The translations under genes were made by a program, and so were the position numbers. The notes beneath the pieces are model-generated. The model saw nothing but the letters and a program-made list of their open reading frames with translations, was not told the origin of the DNA and searched no databases. Shown piece after piece: positions 32,997 through 40,482 of a stretch of DNA of 64,000 nucleotides; the first letter of the stretch is position 1, and each line of letters begins with the position of its first letter. The stretch is from Streptomyces sp. M41(2017) (GTDB lineage: Bacteria > Actinomycetota > Actinomycetes > Streptomycetales > Streptomycetaceae), in the NCBI RefSeq assembly GCF_002078175.1, contig NZ_MWFK01000005.1, positions 22,584-86,583 on the forward strand. The letters run 5' to 3'.

Positions 32997-33274
32997 CAGG
33001 CGGCCTCGGTCCAGGCGGTGAGCGCGTTCAGCTGGTCGACGAGCCGGGGTCCGAACGGCTGCGCAGCGTCGATCTCCTCGGCCCGGTCGAAGATCGCGGC
33101 CAGGGTCGGGGAGTCGTTCGACCGGTCCGCGGCGATCGCACGAAGCAGGAGCTCGGCGCCCTCGTCGCCGCGGACGGCCTCCCAGGAGTCATCGACCTGG
33201 GTGGCGCGGAGGCCAGCGGAGATCTCCCGGACAGTCGAGGAGACGGTGCGGAGGTCGGCATCGAAAACGAACAT
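32996..33274 (-). CDS. Hypothetical protein
   Basis: 92 residues, largely helical (VSSTVREISAGLRATQVDDS, AELLLRAIAADRSND, RLVDQLNALTAWTEA). No family recognised. Shares one base with the DUF6919 start. Confidence 0.5.
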   Translation of the reverse strand: MFVFDADLRTVSSTVREISAGLRATQVDDSWEAVRGDEGAELLLRAIAADRSNDSPTLAAIFDRAEEIDAAQPFGPRLVDQLNALTAWTEAA

Positions 33275-33394
33275 GGGGGATCACAGACCCTTTCAAGGTC
33301 ACAGGAACAGTCGGGGTAGAGCTGAGGTGGAGAGCCGCGCCGGCGGGTGCCGGGGGGGGAAGGATTTCTCCGCCAGCGCGGCCGTTCAGGGGCC

Positions 33395-33475
33395 CTACTT
33401 GGGCAAGGGGGTCTCGCTTCGCCGGTTGGCTTCGGCGACCTTCTTCGACATCGCGGCGCGCTCGTCGGCGGTCAC
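33395..33475 (-). CDS. Tiny hypothetical peptide (26 aa)
   Basis: A GTG that overlaps the upstream stop (GTGA) opens 26 residues: VTADERAAMSKKVAEANRRS and a short tail. Only translational coupling supports it, so it may be spurious. Confidence 0.3.
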   Translation of the reverse strand: MTADERAAMSKKVAEANRRSETPLPK

Positions 33476-33630
33476 CGTCGGCCTGCCACGACGAGGAATC
33501 GGTCCGACTCCAGGTCCATGACGACCTCGACAGGCTGACCAGCCTTGCGGAGCTCGGCCGCCTTCTGCTCGGCCGGCCACGAGCCGCGTGGGCCACCGGC
33601 GGGGAAGCTGTCCAGGATCTCGGCGCCCAT
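33472..33630 (-). CDS. Small hypothetical protein (52 aa)
   Basis: MGAEILDSFPAGGPRGSWPA, then a helix and VEVVMDLESDRFLVVAGRR. The start overlaps the upstream stop, and the sequence reads like a folded helix-strand unit. Function unknown. Confidence 0.5.
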   Translation of the reverse strand: MGAEILDSFPAGGPRGSWPAEQKAAELRKAGQPVEVVMDLESDRFLVVAGRR

Positions 33631-34031
33631 CACGCACCCGCCTTCACGGGCCCGTAGGCGGCTGCGAGTTCGGCCGCCTGAGTGATGAGGTCGAGGACGT
33701 CGGCCAGATCCCGGCCGGGCTTCTCCGCCCAGGCGTCGATCTGCGCGAACGGCGCCTTCAAGTGGACCTGGAGGATCTGCTCCATCAGGTCCCGGCCGAC
33801 AACCTGCGTATCCTCGTCGCCGACACCGTTAGCGCGGGCTGCCCGCATAGCTGCGGACAGGTCACGCTCGAAGGTGGGCTCCCAACCGGTCAGCTTCAAA
33901 AGATCGGCAGTCGCCGTCAGGTGTGCGGAGATACTGGCGCCGCTCGGGCGTTCACCGGACACACCGATCCACGTCGCAACCGGGATCCGGAACGACACAG
34001 CCTGCGCGGCGAAAGCGAAGTCAGCCATCAC
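33630..34031 (-). CDS. DUF6197-like protein (copy 2, divergent)
   Basis: 133 residues. Aligns by eye with the DUF6197 pattern: SISAHLTATADLLKLTGWEP, a middle helix with AAMRAARANG, then DLMEQILQVHLK and IDAWAEKPGRDLADVLDLIT. The family's Cys is absent. Function unknown; the call rests on shared spacing of the GW, helix and W positions. Confidence 0.5.
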   Translation of the reverse strand: MMADFAFAAQAVSFRIPVATWIGVSGERPSGASISAHLTATADLLKLTGWEPTFERDLSAAMRAARANGVGDEDTQVVGRDLMEQILQVHLKAPFAQIDAWAEKPGRDLADVLDLITQAAELAAAYGPVKAGA

Positions 34032-34261
34032 GCACCCACCTTCGGCCGGACGTAGGAGGCCAGGTCGTGCGCCAGGCGGTCCGCGGGAGACATCGCCGCG
34101 GTGGGCCTGTCGAGGGCGACGGCCTCGGCGAGGCTGACCGCGACGACCTCCGTGCCGTTGATGACCGCGGTGTCGCCGACGCCCATGCCGGACACGACCC
34201 GCTCGATACGGCGGTGCTCGGCGATGACGGGGCTGGTGTCGACCTCGATCGCGGCGCCCAT
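34028..34261 (-). CDS. Hypothetical small protein
   Basis: 77 residues: strand-rich first half (GAAIEVDTSPVIAEHRRIER, DTAVINGTEVVAVSLAEAVA), helix at the end (PADRLAHDLASYVRPK). No family recognised. Overlaps both neighbours by one to four bases. Confidence 0.5.
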   Translation of the reverse strand: MGAAIEVDTSPVIAEHRRIERVVSGMGVGDTAVINGTEVVAVSLAEAVALDRPTAAMSPADRLAHDLASYVRPKVGA

Positions 34262-34899
34262 CAGACGGCCTTCACGAGGAACAGCACCCCGGCGTCGGCG
34301 AGGATGCCCGCGTTCTCGGCGAGGTTCTGCTGCGCGTTGCTGATCGCGTAGAACTCCGCAGCCGACAGGCTTGCGGCGGGCTTTGCACTCAGCTCGTCGT
34401 AGCGGGCGGCGTTCGTCTTGTAGCGGGCGACGGCCTTCCGCACGGCCTCCGGGGCGGCGGCGCCGGCCATGGCTGCGCGGACAACGGGCAGGTCCGTGGG
34501 GTAGACCGCCGACTCCTCTTCCAGGTCGGTGGTGACCTGGACGGGGCCGACGCCCTGCACGTTCACGGTGAGGATGAGCTCGATGGCCATCCACGTGGAC
34601 GAGCCGTCGGAGGTGCTGCGCTCGACGTGGCGGGCGGTGACGGTGCCGCCGACCCGCTCGAAGATGGCGTTCAGCTCGACCTGCGACCAGACGATGTGGC
34701 GGGTCGCGGTCTCGCCGAGGTCTTCGCGCGGCTGGTAGCTGCCGCGGAAGCCGAGCGCCTTGCCGACCTTGGCGGCCAGCTCGCGCTGCGGGGCGGCCAG
34801 GGCGTGCTCGATGCGGTGCATCGCCTGCACCGCCGCCGGGGGAAGCGGGGAGGTGGGGCGCTGGGCGCCCGCACGGTTCTGTACGATCTGCGTAGCCAC
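34261..34899 (-). CDS. Hypothetical protein, first gene of a leftward operon
   Basis: 212 residues. Helical first part (AAVQAMHRIEHALAAPQREL), a strand region (VVGGTV-type, MAIELILTVNVQGVGPVQVT) and a long C-terminal helix (FYAISNAQQNLAENAGIL). No recognised family. It is driven by the strong leftward promoter at 35042-35070. Confidence 0.55.
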   Translation of the reverse strand: MATQIVQNRAGAQRPTSPLPPAAVQAMHRIEHALAAPQRELAAKVGKALGFRGSYQPREDLGETATRHIVWSQVELNAIFERVGGTVTARHVERSTSDGSSTWMAIELILTVNVQGVGPVQVTTDLEEESAVYPTDLPVVRAAMAGAAAPEAVRKAVARYKTNAARYDELSAKPAASLSAAEFYAISNAQQNLAENAGILADAGVLFLVKAV

Positions 34900-35041
34900 A
34901 GGGTCTCCTCGTTAGAGCCTGGTGGTGAGGCCCTGGCCAGGGAGTGGAGTCCCTGAGCTGGGGCCGTTTTCGTTTGTGGGGCGCAGTCGGTGGAGCGACT
35001 GCTGACGCTTTGGGCGGTGGAGCGCCCTCGGCTTCAACACC

Positions 35042-35070
35042 ATACTGAAGATGTTCTGAGGCTGTGTCAA
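35042..35070 (-). promoter_or_regulatory. Leftward sigma-70-like promoter
   Basis: On the minus strand: TTGACA at 35070-35065, a 17-base spacer and CAGTAT at 35047-35042. It would start transcription near 35035, giving a leader of about 135 bases before the gene at 34899. Confidence 0.65.
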
Positions 35071-35077
35071 CACTCTA

Positions 35078-35106
35078 TTGAGAACTGGCGCGTTGACTTC
35101 TACTCT
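35078..35106 (+). promoter_or_regulatory. Rightward promoter, leaderless start
   Basis: TTGAGA (35078-35083), 17-base spacer, TACTCT (35101-35106). The ATG at 35113 lies at the predicted transcription start, so the mRNA would be leaderless, common in Streptomyces. It is back to back with the leftward promoter. Confidence 0.6.
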
Positions 35107-35112
35107 GGCCTC

Positions 35113-35457
35113 ATGACAGATGCGTTCACGGAGTCCCTGGAGGCGAAAGTCGCCGAAGTAGCAGCCATAGACGACCTGCTTGCGCGAGGCCTTGCCGCGC
35201 TCGAAGCCCGCCAGAAACTGGCGTCGAGCGACCAGGACCTCTACGCGATCCAGCAAGCGGCCGTGCAAGGGCTGCGCCCAGGACGCACGTGGGCGGAAGT
35301 CGGAGAACTCTTCGGGCGCAGCTACGCCTGGGCGGAAGCCATCGCCAAGGGGCGGAGTTCGAAGCGGAGCAAGACTGACCATGCCGTCGAGTCAACGCCC
35401 CCCGCGGGCGCGGCAGAAGGACAGCCGACGGACACCGGCACGCCAGATCAGCCGTAG
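35113..35457 (+). CDS. Small helical protein, possible DNA-binding regulator
   Basis: 114 residues. Long helix (LEAKVAEVAAIDDLLARGLA), then TWAEVGELFGRSYAWAEAIA, which reads like a helix-turn-helix, and a Pro/Thr/Gly-rich tail. First gene of the plus-strand island. Probably a regulator of the divergent operons; the HTH call is tentative. Confidence 0.55.
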   Translation: MTDAFTESLEAKVAEVAAIDDLLARGLAALEARQKLASSDQDLYAIQQAAVQGLRPGRTWAEVGELFGRSYAWAEAIAKGRSSKRSKTDHAVESTPPAGAAEGQPTDTGTPDQP

Positions 35458-35529
35458 GTAGACACGGGGGCGACACCGCCTAGCCGTCGCCCCGCCAGAC
35501 CCGAGCGCCACGAGCACGGGAGCCAGATA

Positions 35530-36180
35530 GTGGACGTCGCGACCTGGACAGGCCGTACCGCCTGCCTGCTTCAGCAGGCCATGCGGATGACCAACGAGGA
35601 GTTCGCCGAACGCCTCGGCCTGTCCGACCGAACGATCAGCCGATGGCATTCATCGCCCGCGATGACCCACCGGCCTGAAGTCCAGCAGATCTTGGACCTG
35701 GCATACGAGAGGGCAGGTGAGGCGGTGCACCGACGGTTCGCGCTCCTGATGCGACCAGCCGAGCCGGCTGTTGCCCAGCCAGCTGTTGCGGCGCAGGCGC
35801 TGCGGGTGGCGATAGCAGTCGTACTGCGCGGCGACGAGGTTCTCCTCGTGTGCCGCCGCGGGGACGGGGAGCTGCGCTGGCAGTTCCCGGCCGGCATGGT
35901 CAAGCCGGGCGCGGCGCCGGAGTCGGTGGCGGTGCAGGAGACGCACGGCGAGACCGGCGTGCACTGCACGATCCGCGCGCAGCTCGGCGAGCGCATCCAC
36001 CCGGTGACCGGCGTGGTCGCCTCCTACTTCCTGGCCGATCACCTGGCCGGTGAGGCGTCGAACCGTGATCCGTTGGAGAACGTCGACGTGGCCTGGGTGC
36101 AGCGTTCGGCGTTGACCCGCTTCATTCCGCAGGACCAGATTTTCCCGCCCATCCTGAACGCCCTGGAGGCTGCTGCGTGA
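35530..36180 (+). CDS. HTH regulator with degenerate Nudix domain
   Basis: 216 residues. Residues about 15-45 form an Xre-type HTH (EEFAERLGLSDRTISRWHSS). Residues 95-210 have the Nudix fold (VAIAVVLRGDEVLLVCRRGD, LRWQFPAGMVKPG), but the Nudix box is damaged: key Glu, Arg and Glu positions are Ala, Gln and Gly. It should bind, not cleave, a nucleotide ligand, like NrtR-type sensors. The stop overlaps an intact Nudix gene. Start GTG. Confidence 0.8.
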   Translation: MDVATWTGRTACLLQQAMRMTNEEFAERLGLSDRTISRWHSSPAMTHRPEVQQILDLAYERAGEAVHRRFALLMRPAEPAVAQPAVAAQALRVAIAVVLRGDEVLLVCRRGDGELRWQFPAGMVKPGAAPESVAVQETHGETGVHCTIRAQLGERIHPVTGVVASYFLADHLAGEASNRDPLENVDVAWVQRSALTRFIPQDQIFPPILNALEAAA

Positions 36181-36590
36181 CGACCGAGACGACGACCGAG
36201 AAGCCTCCCGTATCGGTGGCGATCATCACCGACGGCGGCAAAGTCCTGATGGCGCGCCGCAGGGCCGCGGAGGGCGAGATCTCGTGGGTGTTCCCGGGGG
36301 GCGCGATCGAGGCCGGCGAGTCGCCGGAGCAGGCTGCGGTCCGCGAGGTCGACGAGGAGACCGGGCTGAAGGTCGAGTCGGTCAAGGTGCTCGGCGACCG
36401 GGTGCATCCGAAGAGCGGGGTGCCGATGCACTACGTCGCGGTGCGCCTGGTCGGCGGGGAGGCCCGGGTCGCGGACGATGAGGAGCTCGACGCCGTCGCC
36501 TGGATCACGCACGCCGAGATCGCCGACTACGTGCCCTACGGCCTGTTCGGGCCGGTGCAGGAGTACCTCGACGAGGTCCTGCCGCACTGA
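36177..36590 (+). CDS. Nudix hydrolase, Pif-like
   Basis: 137 residues. A perfect Nudix box: GAIEAGE, seven residues, REVDEETGL. The rest is normal for the fold (VAIITDGGKVLMARRR at the start; AWITHAEIADYVPYGLF near the end). It hydrolyses a nucleoside-diphosphate-linked substrate. pSAM2, a Streptomyces integrative conjugative element, encodes a Nudix protein, Pif, that blocks redundant transfer; this gene is similarly placed near transfer genes. The Pif-like role is inference. Confidence 0.82.
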   Translation: MTTETTTEKPPVSVAIITDGGKVLMARRRAAEGEISWVFPGGAIEAGESPEQAAVREVDEETGLKVESVKVLGDRVHPKSGVPMHYVAVRLVGGEARVADDEELDAVAWITHAEIADYVPYGLFGPVQEYLDEVLPH

Positions 36591-36908
36591 TCGAGTTTCA
36601 GCCACGTTCCGGCCGGATTGTCGCGGGCATCCCGTAGACACTCGCTGCACCCAGCAGCATTCACCGACATGGGGCAGCAGTCAGCGTCATCCAGCGACAC
36701 CGAAGTGCGGGCCGGTTACGTAGACAGCTGCACGAAACCGCAGCTCAGGCCACCTACCGAAAAGCGCACGCTGCACCATCGAGATCCTGCCGACAGAGGT
36801 AGGTTCCAGAAACGCGAACGGCCCGGTGCGTCAACACCGGGCCGGTTCAACCAGCGGTACCAGCCGCTGATCATCCGTTCACTCACGCCAGCGAGAGAGG
36901 GACTATCC
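36591..36908. other. Non-coding region with terminator
   Basis: No supported gene. A hairpin (GGCCCGGTG, six-base loop, CACCGGGCC) lies at 36820-36843. The rest shows no recognisable promoter or repeat. Confidence 0.5.
36820..36843 (+). terminator. Hairpin terminator after the Nudix genes
   Basis: Nine-base perfect stem with a six-base loop; no clear U-tract, as usual in Streptomyces. Assumed to end the 35113-36590 transcript. Confidence 0.5.
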
Positions 36909-37214
36909 ATGAGCGTAGCGCAAGGCTGCACGCTGCCCCAGACCGAATCCCCGAGCACTGCCGACCTGCTCGACACCCCACTCCCCCAGTTGCTGGCCGA
37001 CCTGGGCGCCGTGCTGGTCGAGTCCGGGATCACCGAGTACGGGTTCTCCGGGTACGCGCATCGGGAGGGTGGCCGGCTGCTGTTGGCGATGCGCCGGGGG
37101 CAGCCGGCGCTGGAGCGGGACTGTGTCGCGCGGGCGCTGCTGGGTAACGCGCTGGGGGTTCCGATGCCGGAGCTTCCGGAGCCGTTCCGGGTGTCTGACC
37201 TGGCGACGCTGTAG
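36909..37214 (+). CDS. Hypothetical protein
   Basis: 101 residues. Helical N-terminal half (STADLLDTPLPQLLADLGAV), then YGFSGYAHREGGRLLLAMRR and a C-terminal helix CVARALLGNALGV. No family recognised. An upstream in-frame extension is not used because the start at 36909 follows GAGAGGGACTATCC. Confidence 0.55.
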   Translation: MSVAQGCTLPQTESPSTADLLDTPLPQLLADLGAVLVESGITEYGFSGYAHREGGRLLLAMRRGQPALERDCVARALLGNALGVPMPELPEPFRVSDLATL

Positions 37215-37225
37215 CTCCTTCCACT

Positions 37226-37269
37226 CTATGCACCCCTGCATTGACAGGAGCTATGCAGGGGTGCATAGT
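37226..37269 (+). promoter_or_regulatory. Promoter with a perfect 16-bp inverted-repeat operator
   Basis: The arms CTATGCACCCCTGCAT (37226-37241) and its exact complement (37253-37268) flank 11 bases. The promoter is TTGACA (37241-37246), a 17-base spacer and CATAGT (37264-37269), so binding to the palindrome would block both boxes. It drives the HTH gene at 37308; autoregulation or control by another HTH protein of the island is likely. Confidence 0.8.
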
Positions 37270-37307
37270 TACCGACGTCGGAGCACCACAGACCAGCAGG
37301 GGGCGTC

Positions 37308-37802
37308 ATGTTCAGCGAGATCGGCGAGCGATACCGCAGCGAGAACGGCACCACCTACATCGTCGTCGAACCCAGCACACCGGGCAGTGGCGGCGCCCTG
37401 CTGCTCGAAGACTTCGAGATCCTGGAGAAGCCCGACAGCTTCGACTGGGGCCCCGCGCTCATCGCCTCGGGCAACATGGACGGCCCCCTCACCCGCATCG
37501 ACGACAACCCGGAAATGACGCGCCTGGTACTCAAGCGCATGGAGCGCATCCGGATTGAAGAGGCCGTGTGGGCGAAGGTGCCGGCCGACCAGCACCGGCG
37601 GTTCTACAACGCGATGGTCGACGTCCAGCGCTGCACGGTAGCGATGGACAAGGCGCAGGCCGAAGTCCTCGCTTACGCCGGAACGCGGGCCCGCGAGCTG
37701 CAGAAGATGGTCGACATCGTCGGCAGCCAGTCCGCCGTGGCGCGACTGCTCGACGTCGAGCAGTCAACGATCAGCCGGGCGCTGCGACACCAGAACGACT
37801 AG
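37308..37802 (+). CDS. HTH regulator under palindromic operator
   Basis: 164 residues. The N-terminal domain is strand-rich (NGTTYIVVEPSTPGSGGALL, LLEDFEILEKPDS), followed by helices (KVPADQHRRFYNAMVDVQRC). The C-terminal 35 residues form an HTH (MVDIVGSQSAVARLLDVEQS then TISRALRH). A single-gene transcript between a strong promoter and a perfect terminator. Candidate KorA-like repressor of the element. Confidence 0.72.
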   Translation: MFSEIGERYRSENGTTYIVVEPSTPGSGGALLLEDFEILEKPDSFDWGPALIASGNMDGPLTRIDDNPEMTRLVLKRMERIRIEEAVWAKVPADQHRRFYNAMVDVQRCTVAMDKAQAEVLAYAGTRARELQKMVDIVGSQSAVARLLDVEQSTISRALRHQND

Positions 37803-37812
37803 GACGGCCGCC

Positions 37813-37850
37813 AAAGCCCCCGCCACCTCGGTCGAGGTGGCGGGGGCTTT
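37813..37850 (+). terminator. Strong rho-independent terminator
   Basis: AAAGCCCCCGCCACCTC pairs perfectly with GAGGTGGCGGGGGCTTT around a four-base loop: 17 base pairs, with a T run in each direction. Confidence 0.9.
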
Positions 37851-37903
37851 CGCGTGTGAGCTGGGGTTTTCAACTCGGCTGTCACTCATTCTAGTTACAC
37901 CCC

Positions 37904-37935
37904 TTGCCATAACGTAGCGCGGCGCTACATTATGG
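37904..37935 (+). promoter_or_regulatory. Promoter overlapping a near-perfect inverted repeat
   Basis: TTGCCA (37904-37909), 16-base spacer, TACATT (37926-37931). The inverted repeat CCATAACGTAGCGC / GCGCTACATTATGG (one mismatch) spans 37907-37935, covering both promoter boxes. It precedes the MerR-like gene at 37959 and is presumably its operator. Confidence 0.7.
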
Positions 37936-37958
37936 AGTCATCGACCAAGGGGGACCCG

Positions 37959-38501
37959 ATGAACACCACCGCCGCCGCACTCCAGGCCAACGTCACCGTC
38001 GCCACCATCCGCACCTGGTGCCGCCGCGGCGTCGTCACCGCCGCCAAGCAGGCCGGACGCTGGATCATCGACACCGCCTCCCTCGCCGCCCGCATCGCCA
38101 TCGGCGCCATGCGCACCCGGAAGGCCACCCACGTGATCGACCTCAACGCGACCTACAGCGGCCAGCTGCTCCCCGACGAGGCGCCCCGGACGTTCACCGT
38201 CACGGTCAAGCGGCGCGTCTCCCCCGACGGCGAGCACCTCACCGTCATCCGCAGCATCATTCCCCTGGTTGCCGACAAGCTCGACGCCATCGCCGATCTC
38301 GGCGACCGCATCGCGAGCCTCAACGCTCTGGCGGGGGCGAACATCGTCATCAGCGACACCGCGCACGACGACTGGGAGGGTGACCCGATCGCCCGCGAGC
38401 GTGGACTGTTGCGCACCACCTACCGCGGCGGCGCAGCCGGAATCTCTGTCGACGACGTGTTCGAGCTTGCGGCCCAGATCCGCACCCAACTCGCGGCCTG
38501 A
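37959..38501 (+). CDS. MerR-like HTH regulator
   Basis: 180 residues. Residues 1-35 read ALQANVTVATIRTWCRRGVV followed by KQAGRWIIDTASL, the compact winged HTH of MerR/Xis-like plasmid proteins. The remainder (TFTVTVKRRVSPDGEHLTVI, KLDAIADLGDRIASLNAL) is probably for dimerisation or ligand binding. The start at 37959 follows AAGGGGGACCCG; an upstream ATG lies inside the operator and is not favoured. Confidence 0.7.
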   Translation: MNTTAAALQANVTVATIRTWCRRGVVTAAKQAGRWIIDTASLAARIAIGAMRTRKATHVIDLNATYSGQLLPDEAPRTFTVTVKRRVSPDGEHLTVIRSIIPLVADKLDAIADLGDRIASLNALAGANIVISDTAHDDWEGDPIARERGLLRTTYRGGAAGISVDDVFELAAQIRTQLAA

Positions 38502-38525
38502 CAGCGCCCAACAAGGAGCCCCGAA

Positions 38526-39233
38526 GTGATCCCCGCCTTCCCGCCCATGCCGGATCAGGACGTCCCGTTCTTCGTGCAGACGTCCGGAACCTACGACACC
38601 GACGACTGGGGTGACCTGGAACGTCACGGCATCGACCCCGACCGCGACTGGTGGTGCGAGGTGGTCCTCCGAACGAGGAGGAGCGACGCCATCGCGAGCC
38701 TGTATCCGCCCGGCGCGCAGCGTCACCAGCCCCTCGTGGAGTTCATCCTCGGCGCCGACGACCTGTACGAGGCCGAGGCTGTCGCGCACCGCGCCATCCG
38801 CGTCGGCCGTTCGATCGCCGCACTCCTCGTCGATCCGGCCGACGCGGCTGCCTGGCAGGCGCTACGAGGACAGGGGCTGCCGGCCGCGCATGTGGATGAG
38901 ATCAGGTCGTGGCTCCGGGCCGTCGAGGAACTGGGGCACCGCTGGGAGCCCCTCACTCTGGAGGCCTCGGGCTGGGCCGGCGAGTTGTGGACGGTGTCGA
39001 TGATCGCCGAGTACCTCGGATACGAGGGCGCGTCCGCCACCAACAGTGCCCGCGTCTGGCTCTCCCGCAAGGGGATCAAGCCGGAGGGTCGCCAGACAGG
39101 GCGCCACGGACAGACCGAATACGACGCTGATCTGATCCGTCAGGCGAAAGAGGCCAGCCCAGGCAAGGGGCGGCGTGGCGCCCAGCGAACAGGTGGGCGC
39201 TTCACGGGCGCGGCCACTCCCTCGCCAGAATGA
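38526..39233 (+). CDS. Hypothetical protein with C-terminal DNA-binding domain
   Basis: 235 residues, GTG start after GGAGCCCCGAA. N-terminal part unknown (PFFVQTSGTYDTDDWGDLER). C-terminal residues about 165-215 look like a DNA-binding HTH (WTVSMIAEYLGYEGASATNS, ARVWLSRKGIKPEGRQ, then YDADLIRQAK), with a basic tail. Last gene of the plus-strand island. Confidence 0.6.
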   Translation: MIPAFPPMPDQDVPFFVQTSGTYDTDDWGDLERHGIDPDRDWWCEVVLRTRRSDAIASLYPPGAQRHQPLVEFILGADDLYEAEAVAHRAIRVGRSIAALLVDPADAAAWQALRGQGLPAAHVDEIRSWLRAVEELGHRWEPLTLEASGWAGELWTVSMIAEYLGYEGASATNSARVWLSRKGIKPEGRQTGRHGQTEYDADLIRQAKEASPGKGRRGAQRTGGRFTGAATPSPE

Positions 39234-39240
39234 GCGACCC

Positions 39241-39268
39241 GCCCCCGCTCCGGTACCCGGGCGGGGGC
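39241..39268. terminator. Bidirectional terminator between convergent operons
   Basis: GCCCCCGC and GCGGGGGC, eight base pairs around a 12-base loop that can itself pair partly, followed by TTCGTCGTG on the plus strand. Confidence 0.7.
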
Positions 39269-39278
39269 TTCGTCGTGT

Positions 39279-39764
39279 TCACCGTCGTCGTCGGGCTGGC
39301 CCATACGGGCTCTGCCACGCCGGCCGATCACGGGGGCGGACGGGCTTGCAGTCGGCGTCGATGACCCCGGCCTGCTTGAGGGAGTCGAGGGAGCGGGCGA
39401 TGTTCCGGCCTGCTTCCTCGACGGCGGGCTTGACGGACTCGTAGAGGGTGCGGGCCAGTACGTCGAGGATCTCGCGGGCGCGGCGGGCTCGTTCGATCTG
39501 GACTCGCCGTATCTGTTCCTGAAGTTCCTGCCAGGCACGCATGAACGCTTCGTCCGGGGCTGGCAGTTCAGTGTGGAAAACCAGGCCGGTGGCGTGCCCG
39601 AGCTCCTGCCACTCACCCGCCTCGTCGGCGACGAACACGCTCGGGGTGACGCCCTGGAAGCCGGCCGGGTCGACGGCGGGCTGGCTGCGCATCGCGTCGC
39701 CGCTGACCGTCCAGTCGTCGAGGGTGGAATCGATCTGCTGGAGGATGTCGTCGGCTCGGGTCAC
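39279..39764 (-). CDS. Hypothetical protein with coiled coil
   Basis: 161 residues, GTG start overlapping the upstream stop. The N-terminal half has ADDILQQIDSTLDDWTVSGD, the middle a long charged helix (QELQEQIRRVQIERARRARE) and ESVKPAVEEAGRNIARSLDS. Phage early proteins of this style are common; function unknown. Confidence 0.55.
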   Translation of the reverse strand: MTRADDILQQIDSTLDDWTVSGDAMRSQPAVDPAGFQGVTPSVFVADEAGEWQELGHATGLVFHTELPAPDEAFMRAWQELQEQIRRVQIERARRAREILDVLARTLYESVKPAVEEAGRNIARSLDSLKQAGVIDADCKPVRPRDRPAWQSPYGPARRRR

Positions 39765-40240
39765 GGCTGGGTCCTCACGCATTCGGGATGCAGTTCGGCC
39801 GGTGCGAGCCCGGCCTGATCAGCGCGGCTACAGGCAGGGCACGGCGCTGGCTCGGTCGCTGCCGGTTCGTTGGGTGCGACCCGCAGTTGCGCCTCCCGGA
39901 TGATCCCGTCGGTGTTCCACCAGGGCTGGCCAGCCTCGCCCAGAGCGACGCCGTCGAGGATGTCGAGCATCGCTTCCGCGTGGCGGAAGATGCGGTTCAG
40001 GGCGTCGTCTTCGGCGAGATAGCCGTGCCCGCACGGGTGCATGACGATCGGCTGCGCGAGTGTCGCCAGCCGGCTTGGCAACACCTCGACCTTGATCACG
40101 TGACTGCGGCATGTCGAGCAGCGCGGGTACGGAAGCAGGATGGCGGCGCCGTCTCGCATCCGACGCCTCCGGTATTCGATGATCACCACCCAGGCGAGGA
40201 GTTCGGCATCCGTCAGGGGGCACACGTCGAGGTCGTTCAC
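39761..40240 (-). CDS. Hypothetical zinc-binding protein
   Basis: 159 residues. Cys/His sites: PRCSTCRSHVIKVEVLPSR with HPCGHGYLAEDDALN, and a C-terminal CPACSRADQ...HPECVRT. Probably two zinc knuckles. GTG start overlaps the upstream stop. Function unknown. Confidence 0.55.
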   Translation of the reverse strand: MNDLDVCPLTDAELLAWVVIIEYRRRRMRDGAAILLPYPRCSTCRSHVIKVEVLPSRLATLAQPIVMHPCGHGYLAEDDALNRIFRHAEAMLDILDGVALGEAGQPWWNTDGIIREAQLRVAPNEPAATEPAPCPACSRADQAGLAPAELHPECVRTQP

Positions 40241-40482
40241 GGCTGCTCCTTGGCCTGGCCAGTGGGTCCCGCGATCGCGTCGTGCAGCTCGATGAGCCGC
40301 TTGTCCCACCAGCGGGCGAGCGGTACACCGAGCGGGGGCGCGCCTTCCTTCACCCACCGCTCGTACAGGGCGATCACGCGGGTGACGTCGGCTTCGGCGG
40401 ATCGGTGGAGTCCGGCGAAGACGCGGGCCGTGGTCTCCGCGTCGGTCGCTTCGGTCGCTGCCTGCTCGGGCTGGTCGGTCAT
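40237..40482 (-). CDS. Hypothetical small helical protein
   Basis: 81 residues: acidic N-terminus, then RVFAGLHRSAEADVTRVIAL and YERWVKEGAPP, then RWWDKRLIELHDAIAG. No family recognised. Operon member with four-base overlaps on both sides. Confidence 0.5.
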   Translation of the reverse strand: MTDQPEQAATEATDAETTARVFAGLHRSAEADVTRVIALYERWVKEGAPPLGVPLARWWDKRLIELHDAIAGPTGQAKEQP

